64,000 bases of DNA, taken from assembly GCA_963854735.1 (NCBI GenBank), contig OY978099.1, forward strand, positions 2,232,001 to 2,296,000. Direction: 5' to 3'. The translations under genes were made by a program, and so were the position numbers. Positions 30,845 to 42,216 of this stretch are shown here, piece after piece. The notes under the pieces were generated by a model that searched no databases, was not told the origin of the DNA, and saw only the letters and a program-made list of their open reading frames with translations. The DNA is from Marvania coccoides (Eukaryota; Chlorophyta; Trebouxiophyceae; Chlorellales; Chlorellaceae). The stretch's first letter is position 1. Each line of letters starts with the position of its first letter.

Positions 30845-31640
30845 ATGGATTTCCTGAAGGACCTGGTGAAGGAGAAGCCCACCGAAGACATGGCGGACTA
30901 CCTAAACGCGCTCGGTGTGGAAGAAGCAGACGTCGCTAAAATGTCTCGTTCCGATGCTAAAGACGCCATCGCCGCCCTCAAGGGCGCTTTCTTTGATTTT
31001 AAAACGAAGCACAACATCGGCTGGGCGACGGGGAAGCAGCGCACCATGTACAAGAAGCTCCTCCTGGAGATGGCAGATGTGGGTGATGACGCCTACTTCA
31101 GGGAGGTGCTGAACAGGTTCGACGAGGCGAGTGAAAACTTGGCGAATAAAACATACCATCTACCCAAAGACTGCGATAATAAACCATCTTTTGTTGTCTC
31201 TGCAGATTCAGAAGGATTTGATGTCCGTCCGCATCGACAAGATGCAACTGGTCAAGAGAACGGTGGAGAACCCCACCGACGGCATGGTGAAGGAGCTGAA
31301 GCGCCTGTGCACCAAACACAACGTGGACTACAAGACGCCGAACAGTTTTGCTGAAGCCGGCTTCAAAATCCAGGTTCTGAAGGAATTGGAGGCCGATCAG
31401 TGAGCTAGCGGCCCCACCATGAAGCTCCTCAAGGACCTCGCAGCGCAGAAAGGCTACGAGCTGCCGAAAGGGAACTTCACTCAAGATCAAGCGTCGACAG
31501 CAATCAAGCTGCTCACGAACAAGCATGTCAAGAAGCGCAAGTACTCCCAGTACGAGATGGAAGACTTCACGAGGAAGGAGCAGCAGGAAATGGGCGCCTT
31601 CGTGGCGCTGGTCTCCACCAAGAAGGTCAAGAAGACTTAA
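30845..31640 (+). CDS. Lys/Glu-rich partner gene of the Rep-like element (locus A)
   Basis: Starts at an ATG after a CAGCAAGC context. Exon 1 is mostly helical and charged (MDFLKDLVKEKPTEDMADYL, then DAKDAIAALKGAFFDFKTKH). A TCTGCAG acceptor at 31205 precedes the next exon; the donor is probably GTGCTG at 31106, the only nearby GT that keeps phase. Exon 2 has two copies of a TKxQ-like helical pattern (MVKELKRLCTKHNVDYKTP and TMKLLKDLAAQKGYELPKGN followed by DQASTAIKLL), which recalls DUF3072-type helix repeats. An in-frame TGA at 31400 falls where the solo copy at 32876 has TCA (Ser), so this copy may be truncated or dead. It ends at TAA 31640. Function unknown; divergence from Rep suggests regulation or accessory DNA binding. 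Confidence 0.55.
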
Positions 31641-31954
31641 TTATTTTTTGTATTTATTAGCAGCGATATATTAAGCGAGTTGATTATGATGATAAGCTGA
31701 AGAGGCTGTAAGAATCAAAGCAACTTTGAAGGCCGAATATACAAGGCAGAGCAAAATTTGTGAAAGTTTAATCGAATGAAAATGTATGATTGCGCCGAAA
31801 AGAGAGTAGACGACAGTGCTGCCTCCCGCGAACGACTTGGAAAAATATTAATCGATGTTTGAACGCGTTAACGGAGATTCTCCCAGCTTATTTTTCCCAC
31901 AATATTTTTTTTTCTTCTGGGGTTACACAGCCTACTTACTGTATATATCATATT
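31641..31954. other. 3' flank of the partner gene
   Basis: AT-rich. No gene recognised. This probably includes the right end of the Rep-like element, but no terminal sequence could be defined. Confidence 0.35.
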
Positions 31955-32010
31955 TTTGTTGAGAAATAAGACTGAGCTTAATTATCATAGGTGCTTATCT
32001 GGCATATGAA
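31955..32010 (-). repeat. Dispersed repeat family RA, copy 4 (partial)
   Basis: TTTTTGTTGAGAAATAAGACTGAGCTTAATTATCATAGGTGC matches the RA core on the minus strand. Confidence 0.6.
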
Positions 32011-32061
32011 AAACCTGACTCAAATGAATATAAACTATTTTTATATAAATATAAAATAGTA

Positions 32062-32165
32062 TTCATTCAATTATTATTTCTGCTTGCACTTGAAGTGCCA
32101 GTCTGCTGTGGGGCCTTAGTTGCCTTTTGTGCGGACTTAATACCCTGTAATGTATGAATGTATAA
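32062..32165 (+). mobile_element. LINE 3' end
   Basis: The conserved end, with a GCACTTGAAGTGC hairpin (32086-32098) in which both stem sides differ from the usual sequence yet still pair, then GTGCGGACTTAATACCCTGTAATGTATGAATGT. It is strongly 5'-truncated. Confidence 0.7.
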
Positions 32166-32516
32166 CTCAATAATTCATACACGGCAGATCGGCTAAACAC
32201 CGCATCGCCCTGTTGAGCCTGTGCATCGCGTCTCAGGCGTTCGGAGTTGCATGGCGCTACAACTGCCTTCTCCTTTTCTTCGGGGAAGCTTTCTTCTTCA
32301 CCACATTGCACAAATGCGATGACTTAAAAATGGGGGAAATAGGGAATTCACAAATAGGGGGGAAATTAGTGGAGTTCTTTGATATTGGTGCGAAACAGAC
32401 ACAGGGGAAGTTAGACAGGGGGTAAGGTAGATAGGGGGATAACATCTATTCAGACAGTCTTCGCCATGGGAAATACTTTAATTCTGCAAATTCCATTTCC
32501 ATTCAACCAGGAAGCA
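32166..32516. other. Unassigned DNA upstream of the solo partner-gene copy
   Basis: No gene recognised. Repeated AGGGGG(G/A)AAT-like motifs at 32330-32440 may be remnants of regulatory repeats upstream of the partner gene. No Rep-like sequence is present. Confidence 0.35.
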
Positions 32517-33162
32517 TGGAATTTATCAAGGGACTGGTAAGGGAGAAGCGCACCGAGGACATAGTGGAGTTACTTTACTCGCTTGGCGAAAAAGAGGCAT
32601 CCATTGCTTAAATGCATCGTTCCAAAGCCAAGGAGGTCAGCGACGCCCTCGAACTGCCTCCATTAAACGGTTGAGTGTGCAGATTCCGAAGGATCAGATG
32701 TCTGTCTGCATCGAGAAGCTGCAGCAGTACAAGAAGAAGCTGGAGGAGCCCACCAACTTCATGGTGAAGGAGCTGAAGCGGCTGCGCACCAAGCAGAAGG
32801 TGGAGTACAAGACGATTATCTTTGCCGGAGCTGGCTTCAAAATTCAGGTTTTGTAGTGTCTGGAGGGCAATCAGTCAGCCAGCGGCCCGACCATGAAGCT
32901 CCTGACGGAACTGGCAGCTGATAAAGGCTACGAGCTGCCGGGTGTGAGCTTCACTCAGGACCAGACGTCCAAAGCCATCAGGATGCGCATGCACAAAACT
33001 GTGAACAAGTGCAAGTACTCCCATTATTCGATGGACGACTTCACGGCTGAGGAGCAGGAGGGAATGGGCCTGGTAGCCTTCGTCGACCTAGCCTGCAAGG
33101 ACAAGGAGACGATTTCCCCCCCTTCTATTTTTATCTTTAGCAAAAATTTACGTTGTGATTAG
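32517..33162 (+). pseudogene. Solo, decayed copy of the Rep partner gene
   Basis: The start MEFIKGLVREKRTED aligns with the 30845 gene. A stop (TAA near 32609) and a large deletion remove most of exon 1. From 32683, DQMSVCIEKLQQYKKKLEEP and TMKLLTELAADKGYELPG follow exon 2 closely, with a TAG near 32855 where the other copy has AAG or similar. The end is extended by unrelated residues. It lies 1 kb from the intact-looking copy in the same orientation, so tandem duplication or independent insertion are both possible. Confidence 0.6.
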
Positions 33163-33557
33163 CTGAATGACGATGCGATGAAGCTGGCTGTAACAAATGT
33201 CGAAAGTTGAAACAAAATTTGAAGGCAAGGCCAGGAGCTGAGATAGTGGAGCTGAAATCGATTGAAGATTGATGAAAACGCCGCGAAGAGTAGGCGAGAG
33301 CGCCAACCCACGGGTACAACGTAAATTTGCGAATTAATTTATTAATGCATCATTGAAGTTTATTCCAGCTTATTTCTCCTATTTTTTTTTTTTTCAAATT
33401 GAATTCGCACATTACTATGTGTGGGGTACCTTTCAGTTTATTACCAAATCCATTGTTTGCTGTTTCATCGTTTAAATGCGTTATTAATCTTATTTATTTT
33501 GATACCATTTATTCCTATTCAATTTGATTCAGATTTACGATTGATACAAGCTACTCA

Positions 33558-34733
33558 ATGATGCGCGAGTACTCAACCATGCGCATAGTAGCACTGATTC
33601 TTGTTTGCCTTTTTTGTGCTCTCTTTATTCTTCGTCCGGGAGCACAATTATATTTGCCAAAAAATGCACAACAATTTTTTAATTCATCTTTGAGTTTTGT
33701 GGATTATGAGCAAAGTTCTTGGGAGGCCGAGTGGTACGTCAACCGCCAATTATACACCTCCAACCCGTATGAACTTTGTTCAAAACTTTTATCCGACTCA
33801 CCAAGAGCTGTGGAATGGATAGATACTGTTCGTAACCTTAGCGATTTGTATTCTAATTTGTCTGGCTGGACTAATGTTTTTTCCAGTATGAATTATAAAA
33901 CCGAAACATGTGGCAAAAGGGGTATAAAAGTCCCGATTGAGCCTCTTGTTGGACAATTTCGACATCCTTACTCCGTGAAGCGGTGCAGGGCAAATGGACC
34001 TAGTGTAGACATTCAAGATCGTGCATACATTCTTTTGTCCGGCATCCCTCCAGCAGATTTTAAATGTCTGTTTCCAGGGAAAAAATATTTGTTTGATCTT
34101 GGCTCTAAAACATATCCAACAGGTCTCCAGTGGCTCGTCGAAAATTATGCAAGCACTGGAATTGAATTTGATGAGATTTGGGCATGGGAGATGGAATCGA
34201 CAAATCCTGTAGATTTTTGGAATGTAAGTTATGTTAGAATCAAAACAAGGGACATATCGTGCATGCCAAATTTAATATTTATTCAACTTTTTTCTGTTGC
34301 AGGTCGTGCCTGATAACATATTCAGAAAGCTCCATTTCTATAATGTTGGCGTGCATGGCAATAATAAATCTGAGAGCTATTTATTTAATATTATTAGAGG
34401 CATTTTCAAACCTGGAGATTTTGTGGTGAGTTTATATATAACTTGATCAGGAGTATCATTATAAGACATAATTATAATATAATCATTTTCAAAAATACAT
34501 TGCAGGCTTTAAAACTCGATATTGACAACATTATATTCGAGCTTTCATTCATGGACGAGTTGCGCTCCGATCCCGATTTGCGGAACATGATTAGCGAAAT
34601 GTTCTTTGAACTGCATTATGATTCGTTACATATGCGGCGTTTCTTCGGAATTCCAAACACAACATATCAAGATGCTATGGAATTGTTTACATCTTTCCGT
34701 CAAGCAGGCCTGCGTCTTCATTATTGGCCGTGA
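33558..34733 (+). CDS. Membrane-anchored FkbM-like methyltransferase, three exons
   Basis: Exons 33558-34223, 34303-34425 and 34506-34733 join in phase (GTAAGT and GTGAGT donors, GCAG acceptors) to give 338 residues. MRIVALILVCLFCALFIL is the signal anchor. KKYLFDLGSKTYPTGLQWLV is the SAM-binding motif I region; DEIWAWEMESTNPVDFWN carries the acidic residue that usually binds ribose. KPGDFVALKLDIDNIIFEL corresponds to the FkbM block that normally reads K-x-D-x-E-G. HYDSLHMRRFF follows. FkbM proteins methylate sugar hydroxyls; here a Golgi glycan O-methyltransferase is inferred. The second ATG (residue 8) is an equally good start. Confidence 0.7.
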
Positions 34734-35439
34734 GGTTTAAGAAAGGGGAAGATTCTACAAATGTAAAACGTTTGGGTTTTGCAATCAAACTAAGATATAA
34801 ACATAAATAACCCGTTGACAGCATGCTTATTTACTATGAAGGCTACCTGGAAATGAGCACGAAGACAGCATTGGAAGCAAACTCGACTGATTCTACTTCA
34901 AAATTCGTATTGTAATCTCCACATAGCAATGTTCCTGACTATCTTCCCAAGAGGGCCTCAGTCAGTGTCAGGAATTCTTCAAGAGAATTATAAGTGCAGC
35001 TTTTAAATTTCTGCTCACCTTTTGCCCATTTTCAAATTTCTGTATCCTGAGTTTAACCTGTTGCCCACTTCTAAAAAGCTTTGAAAATTTGGATGGATCA
35101 GATTTTGGATCGTGTAGCATGAAATATCATTATTTTTCAAGAAGCCTTGCAAAAAACCACTACAATAAAAAGCTTTAAAAACATCAAATATTTCCCATAA
35201 TTCACTCGTATCCGACCTCTACTCAAAACTCTTGTCTAGATCGATATCTCGGCTAGTGGCACTGTTTGGACAACAATATGCCATCAATGAGATTAAAATG
35301 GAGAAAAACGTTATGTTGAAAATTCTCGTTCTGTTAAAGGCCCGTATGATTACAGTAATTTTACCTAGCCTTATATATGCCCATTCTCAAATTCGCCGTG
35401 GAAAAATACACTAGTGCGGCAGTGAGCTTCTGGTTTAAT
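34734..35439. other. AT-rich intergenic DNA
   Basis: No gene or repeat recognised. It may contain the 3' UTR of the methyltransferase gene. Confidence 0.4.
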
Positions 35440-35520
35440 TGGTAGGACCAAGCTTGACCCTCTGCTGTGTGGCTTTTGTTGCCATCTCTGTGCGGAGTCT
35501 AAACTCTCAAATTTGTACTT
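35440..35520 (+). repeat. Related LINE-type 3' end, subfamily B
   Basis: AGGACCAAGCTTGACCCTCTGCTGTGTGGC...GTTGCCATCTCTGTGCGGAGTCTAAACTCTC closely matches the reverse complement of 48037-48115. It shares the CTGCT..GGC...GTTGCC...TGTGCGGA skeleton with the main LINE end but lacks the ATGT tail. Confidence 0.5.
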
Positions 35521-35724
35521 TTGTACCACGTTCTCTGGAGAAATTTACAAACAAATTCTATGCATTTCTAGCTAACCATTACTTTTTTACTTATGAACTC
35601 GAGTTTTACATTCAATTATCTGTTGCCATTACGCAACTTCCCCCATATTCTTTCTAATCACGATGAATGAAACGAACCCATTAAATGAACATCATATTTA
35701 TAAAGGATACAAGTTGAACGGGAC

Positions 35725-35945
35725 AAGGTACCAGGTCCGGCATATATGGCGCGCATATTATGATTCCTGAGGCCTTCAAGACCGGAGTTCCGGCCCCAGC
35801 AGAGCGAGAAGTCGCACTTTTCTGCAAGTTCAACATGCTATGCGAACAAAACTCACCATGTTTGCACTCTGCTTCCTTCTGCGCGCGTGGCAAAAAATTT
35901 CTTTAGGGTTTCTGAATTCAGTGTGAGCCTGTAAAGAAAAAAACA
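35725..35945 (-). repeat. Dispersed repeat family RC, copy 2
   Basis: The inverse of 26022-26236, with comparable length and both ends aligned. A TTTAGGG motif lies inside this copy at about 35903 but not in the other. Confidence 0.65.
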
Positions 35946-36699
35946 GCCAGCACGCTAAATTCAAGTCAGTACGACTTTCCACTCGTCAACCACCTGCGGC
36001 CTTCCCCAGGTCACCCCAGCCACGCAATCTTGTTATTGACGCAGCAATACCAATTTTTGGGCGTTTTTCGGTGGTGTTTGTGCTTCAGCTTCTCCTGGTC
36101 ACTCGTGCTTCAGCCCCAATGATGATACGATGCTCAAAACAGCAGAGGGCCGTGTTAGGCGGCGCTGTGACATCGAGACTGGTGGTGGATCATCTGATGG
36201 TGAGGAATTTGTGGACCCCGACACGCAAGAGACTCCCGGCACCCACACCGCGCAGGCTGATCCAAGAACGCAAGCGGTGCCACGACGCATTTGGTTTCTT
36301 TTATGAGGGACACTGCTGCTAACGATGGCCTGCGTACACGTAATGTGGTATACAAAGAAGTTTTGAGATAATAAATCAATATGCACGAAGTTTGAGATGA
36401 ATAAGCCGCGTCTCTTATTTCAACTTAAAAAATTACAAAATTTTTTCCCACCTGTAAATGCGCAGACCACTCAATCATTATTTTTTTTTCCCAAGAAATT
36501 TATGCCCTCGATGTTCCGTGCTTCCGCACACTAACCGCAGCGGAGCGCGGGTAAATCTACCAGTCTGTTGCTTGGGTTTGTTGTTAAAAGCACAAAAAGC
36601 CAAGAAAAAGGTGGAGCAAAAAATTAAAATTGGATCTTAAGATCTAACTTTAGGGTTTAGGGTGCTGCAGTAGGGCAGCGGCAGCAAACAAACCATTTA
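35946..36699. other. Unassigned DNA with tandem telomere-type units
   Basis: Two tandem TTTAGGG units at 36649-36662, directly before LINE sequence. An 83-codon basic frame at 36071-36322 has no recognised domain. No clear gene. Confidence 0.4.
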
Positions 36700-36995
36700 T
36701 CAAAAAGATTTTTTACAGCAAGCCCCGAAGCAGGTTGCTTCTTTCATTAAGGCTAGCCATAACGCTAGAGGTTACGAAACGCTCCGTGGCTGGACATAAT
36801 ACTTTGAATTATTCGTTTTTTCCTTTGTTTTCTTTTCTTAATATTCGTTGTTTCTTTTGGCGGTTGGTTTTTCTTTCTTTTATTATTTTTTATTTTCTGC
36901 TTGCACTTCGGTGCCAGTCTGCTACGGGGCCTTAGTTGCCCTTTTGTGCAGACTTTAAACCCTGTAATGTATGTTTGTATTGTATGTATATCTAG
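36700..36995 (+). mobile_element. LINE C-terminus and 3' end
   Basis: The last LINE codons (AAGCAGGTTGCTTCTTTCAT, GGCTGGACATAA), the T-rich 3' UTR with the GGCGGTTGGTTTTTC block, the GCACTTCGGTGC hairpin at 36903-36914, and a short mixed ATGT/TTGT tail. It is 5'-truncated. Confidence 0.75.
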
Positions 36996-37099
36996 CGACT
37001 GGGGATCCCGGCCTTATCCAACCTCCCTATCCCTTCCCTCAAATGCAGAAAGTGAAGACTGACCTGAAAATTGAGGTAAATAGATCATTTAGCCACACC

Positions 37100-38036
37100 G
37101 GAGGAGGTGTCAGAGTTCAAATATTTAGGCGTTATATTTACGACTGGAAGGGATTTTGGTGCTGTGGCAGCGGCGGCACGGCTGAAAACAGCGAGGGGAG
37201 CGCTGGCAGTGATGTGGCGGCGGTGCGCACAGCTGGGGATCACATCGGCACGACTTCTTGGCGAATTCTTTAATGCGGTGGTGATCCCAACATTGGGATA
37301 CGGAGTAGAGACCTGGGGGCCAGCCCAGGTGGCAGCTGCGGTGGGCGGTGACGGCAACGACAAGTGCGAGATTTTCTACCGAGCCTTCTTGCGGCGTGTG
37401 TTGGGAGTACGCAAAGGCACGGCCAACGTGGTCACACTGGGGGAATTTGGTCGCTTCCCCTTGGCGTGCGCTTGGGCGAAACGTATCTATAGGTACTGGG
37501 AGCGACTCCACACCTTGCCTGACACCAGGGTGACGCTCAAGGCAGCATTTCGGGACAACCTTGCGCTGGCGCTGCAAAACTCATCTTCGCAGCGCTGTTG
37601 GGCGGCGCAAGTGCTGTGCTTGATCGACGCTTTAGGTCTGGAAAGCGGTGTGGCGGAAAGCGGCGTGGTGCCCGCGGGGAGCGACGACCTGGACGACCCC
37701 AGGCTGGCAGAGGCGGCCATGCGCCAACGCTACATGGATTTATACCGTCAACAATCGGGGACGAAAACTGACTTTTACAAGGCAACAATACGAGGCGGTG
37801 ATACCACAATGAGTTCTTATATTTTGCAGCCGTACCTTTCTTCTGTCCTTTCGGTTCCGCGGCGGGTCTCTTTGGCAAGATTCCGCTGCAGCTCGCATCA
37901 TCTTGGGGTGGAGACGGGGCGCTACGTTGGGCGGCCGCATTCGCATCGGACATGCCGCTTGTGTGCTTCTGGTTCTTGCGAGGACGAAGAGCACATGGTT
38001 CTTCACTGCACATGCCCTTCTTTGGTAGCAATGCGT
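37100..38036 (+). mobile_element. LINE RT thumb to C-terminal CCHC segment
   Basis: An open frame from GTGTCAGAGTTCAAATATTT through about 310 codons. It contains EFKYLGVIFTTGRDFGAV, the long connection region with TLGYGVETWGPAQVAAAV and VTLGEFGRFPLACAWAKRIY, and the C-terminal knuckle CRLCASGSCEDEEHMVLHC. It ends abruptly at GTAGCAATGCGTGC (38036), with no 3' UTR. The upstream catalytic RT part is absent. Both ends look like recombination or deletion joints. It is nearly identical to the minus-strand copy at 38650-39620, 1 kb away in inverted orientation. Confidence 0.8.
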
Positions 38037-38144
38037 GCTAAAAACAGCCCCAAAACCCCCTCCCCCCGGCCAGGAAAATCGGGCTCAAAATATGCTGAAC
38101 TGTGCTATATTTTTCTGCCCAAAATTGTGGACCGAAACGGCAAA

Positions 38145-38283
38145 AATTCGCTTCTCAGGGACGAGCAAATAATCACTACAGTGTGTACGGATGCTGATTT
38201 CTCTCTCATTTGGACACAATTTTAAGTATTTTAATATATTTAGCATGCTGAATGAACAATCCTCCTATATAATGAGAGGGGGC
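38145..38283 (-). repeat. Repeat RB, copy 2
   Basis: The reverse complement of 8762-8917: GCTTCTCAGGGACGAGCAAATAATCACTAC, TTTTAAGTATTTTAATATATTTAGCATG, CCTCCTATATAATGAGAGGG. It directly abuts the LINE tail at 38285, so the LINE probably inserted at its edge. Confidence 0.65.
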
Positions 38284-40360
38284 TACATACATACATACAT
38301 ACATACATACATACATACATACATACATACATTACAGGTTTAAAGTCCGCACAAAGAAGCAACGAAGGCAACATAGCAGACTGGCACTGAAGTGCAAGCA
38401 GAAATAATAATAATAAATTGATGAATGAAAATGAGAATAAAGAAAGACCAAAGAAAAATCAACCGCTTAAAAGAAACAGAGAAAAGAATAACAAAGGAAA
38501 AGAAAAGAAAAGCTTATATCCAACCACGCAGCTTCTCATACTCGCCAGCGTCATAGCTGGCTTTAATGAAAGAAGCAACCTGCTTCGGAGCTTGCTGCAA
38601 AAACTGAAAAATATTCAAAGGAGAAGAAGGGGAAGACGAAGAAGAAGATGGCGCGTCAGGGAATAAATATGGGTAGGATGCACGCATTGCTACCAAAGAA
38701 GGGCATGTGCAGTGAAGAACCATGTGCTCTTCGTCCTCGCAAGAACCAGAAGCACACAAGCGGCATGTCCGATGCGAATGCGGCCGCCCAACGTAGCGCC
38801 CCGTCTCCACCCCAAGATGATGCGAGCTGCAGCGGAATCTTGCCAAAGAGACCCACCGCGGAACCGAAAGGACAGAAGAAAGGTACGGCTGCAAAATATA
38901 AGAACTCATTGTGGTATCACCGCCTCGTATTGTTGCCTTGTAAAAGTCAGTTTTCGTCCCCGATTGTTGGAGGTAAAAATCCATGTAGCGTTGGCGCATG
39001 GCCGCCTCTGCCAGCCTGGGGTCGTCCAGGTCGTCGCTCCCCGCGGGCACCACGCCGCTTTCCGCCACACCGCTTTCCAGACCTAAAGCGTCGATCAGGC
39101 ACAGCACTTGCGCCGCCGAACAGCGCTGCGAAGATGAGTTTTGCAGCGCCAGCTCAAGGTTGTCCCGAAATGCTGCCTTGAGCGTCACCCTGGTGTCACG
39201 CAAGGTGTGGAGTCGCTCCCAGTACCTATAGATACGTTTTGCCCAAGCGCACGCCAAGGGGAAGCGACCAAATTCCTCCAGTGTGACCACGTTGGCCGTG
39301 CCTTTGCGTACTCCCAACACACGCCGCAAGAAGGCTCGGTAGAATATCTCGCACTTGTCGTTGCCGTCACCGCCCACCGCAGCTGCCACCTGGGCTGGCC
39401 CCCAGGTCTCTACTCCGTATCCCAATGTTGGGATCACCATCGCATTAAAGAATTCGCCAAGAAGTCGTGCCGATTTGATCCCTAGCTGTGCGCACCGCCG
39501 CCACATCACTGCCAGCGCCCCCCTCGCTGTTTTCAGCCGTGCCGCCGCTGCCACAGCACCAAAATCCCTTCCAGTCGTAAATATAACGCCTAAATATTTG
39601 AACTCTGCCACCTCCTCCAGCTGCACACCCCTGTAAAGTTTATCTAAGATGCTGAAAACGGTGATGCTACGGTGGTCGTTGAGCGTAGTGGTGACCGCCC
39701 GCGGCTTGGGAACCATGGTAATCACACCCAGCGCCATGTCAAAAGGAATGGTCTTGGTTCGCACCACCGCGTTAAACAGCCACCTTGAGATGTGGCAGGT
39801 CCAAACTGCCCGCCACCGCCATGTTATTCTTCAGCCGCATGATGCCTGCATGGACCTCTTCCTCCGTGAATTCCTGGTTCAAGATTTCGCCGTCGCCGCA
39901 CAATGCCGCCAGCAGCGTGGGGATGGGGATCGCCCCCTCACCATCGCCCACGTGGTGGTCTCCGCCGTGAAGCTGCTCGCAGTATTCGGTTAGCTCCACC
40001 GCCGAATGTTGCGCCGGCGCCGCGTCGCCGCTCTTGTATTTCTTCCACACGGCCCGGGGGTTGCTGCGCCAGTCCGCCAGCACCTCTTGCTGTGTCGCGG
40101 CTTTATCCTTCTTCTCCAGCGCGCGTTTAAGGCTGGTAATTTGGCGGTCCAGAGCTCGCACCAAGGCTCCGTTCCCCTGCCGCCTAGCTTGCCGCCGCCG
40201 CTGCACCTAAGTTTTCAGCTGCGGGTCCCTGCCAATACGCCGCCAAGCTGCTTCGCGCGTATCCATGCGCTGGTGCCTCCCAATGACCACTTTTGTGGCC
40301 CCAGCTGCGGCAAGGCCCTCCTCGATGACTCCTGTTATCGCTGCCAGCGCTGCCTCCACG

Positions 40361-40814
40361 TGTAATAGAGGGACTAGTTGTAGCAGCACAAGCTGCACTC
40401 CTTTGTTTCTCCTTACTTTAATCCCATCGAATAGCCATCTGACTTAGCATTCCAAATATGCCTCCACCTCTCTTTGATTCCTATTGCATGGCTATTTATG
40501 CCACTTCCCTTTCAGACACAAGCCCACGTATGCATTCTCCCTTTCTTGGCACACGTCTCGCACGCGCCTCCCTTTTATAAGACTAATGCCCCGAGAATGG
40601 GGAGGCGCAGTCTTATAAAAGGGAGGCGCGTGCGAGACGTGTGCCAAGAAAGGGAGAATGCATACGTGGGCTTGTGTCTGAAAGGGAAGTGGCATAAATA
40701 GCCATGCAATAGGAACCAAAGAGAGGTGGAGGCATATTTGGAATGCTAAGTCAGATGGCTATTCGATGGGATTAAAGTAAGGAGAAACAAAGGAGTGCAG
40801 CTTGTGCTGCTACA
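40361..40814 (-). repeat. 3' LTR with a 206-bp foldback
   Basis: The first 18 bp (40361-40378) and 40585-40814 match the other LTR. Between them sits an inverted copy of LTR sequence: 40379-40584 is the reverse complement of 40609-40814, with a 24-nt spacer. This replaces about 45 bp of normal LTR. TATAAAAGGGAGG (about 40613) is the probable TATA region when read on the plus strand. Confidence 0.85.
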
Positions 40815-42216
40815 ACTTTCCTCCCTCCTAAAGAGCTACGTCCTCTTTGAAGGCACGAGCATAGAAACGTAATGAAACATTTCAATTGAAAATGCGAGTG
40901 GTTGTTCGCTAGGGAGCGTAGATGGATGGGAATAAGTTGAATAATGCAAAAGTCAAAGCGAATTTTCCTAGAGTGATGTGATACATATTAATGTCACATA
41001 GAAGTGCTTGGCGGGGTCTTGATATTGTGTTTTGGTCTTGGTCTTAAGATGTTATTGTGTAGACTTGGCAGAGGACGACAGGGAGGACCTAGAACGTCTT
41101 GGTCTAGTAATTCGCGTGGTAAGCATTGAAGGCATTGGGTAGGACCCATGATGGAATCGTTGATGAATCTTGTAACTTGGGAGGCGCGGAGGTGGAATGG
41201 TAGCGGCAAGTGGCGTGGTGCTACGACAGAGGTAAAGGGGTGTCAGCTGGCTAAAATGCCGTGGCAACGCCCTTTTACTCTTTCAAGCAGGCACAATAAG
41301 CTATAGATCTTGATGATGTCAATTGGGAGCAGGGCTTGCATGGTGCAAATCAGTTCTTGGTCTTGGCGATGCCCGTTCTCCCTTTAGAATCGGAGGCGGT
41401 GGAGGAGAATGCAAGGTGGGTATCACTGGGGCTCAAGGGTGACACGTAGGTAGGGAAGGTCCATGTTGGCAACGGTGTGGTCATGAGTTTGGTCTCAGAG
41501 AAAAATGTCGATGAAATTTGATTGCGGTGAGAAGGAAGATAAACGTGAGCTTGGTCTTAATGGACGGCTTCGATGGCACCGTGATATCCGGGCGTGCTGA
41601 AGGGCGGCGTTAAGCTTCGATGGCTCCATTAAGTGGCCACCTATGGGCATGCTGAAGAGTGAGGCTCGCGTCTTCGATGGCTCCGTGATTTCTGGGCATG
41701 CTGAAGGGTGGTCTGTAATAAAGGTGGTGGAGTCTAGGTAGGGCGGATGTGGAGAGGTGTGGTTTTCTTGGCCTTGGCGGCAGGGGATCAAGCTGCGGCG
41801 CGGGCTACTAGCGCGATTGTTGCGCATTCTCGTTGGTAGAGATGGTCTCGCTGATGGAGGATGCCATGCAGGGCTTGTCTGCTGGTAAATACGCTCGTCG
41901 ACTTGGCCCTAAGAGCGGCCATGTGTGGCAAATGCGCAAGGATGTTTGTAGGTTGGTCTTTCATGTGCCCTTGGTGGTGACTCCATGGGCACAAGTCGTG
42001 AAACTTGAAGAAGATGAAACTTGGAACTTGGAACTTTAAGTTGAAACTTGAACTTGAATGGATGCCATTGGAGGGGCGGGGTGGTGGAGCCGCTAGTGAA
42101 GAAGTCTAAACAAGTAGGGTAGATATGGTCAGCTGCTTAGATAGTAAGCAAAGTGAAATGGTAGACACGATAGCAAAGTCGTTGCTGCAAGAAGCCGTGC
42201 GACGCAAGTTGCTAAT

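Noticed and set aside
38285..38332. CRISPR-like or regulatory array in the CATA/ATGT runs
   Set aside because: The runs are pure 4-bp microsatellites that always follow the LINE 3' end, so they are retrotransposon tails.
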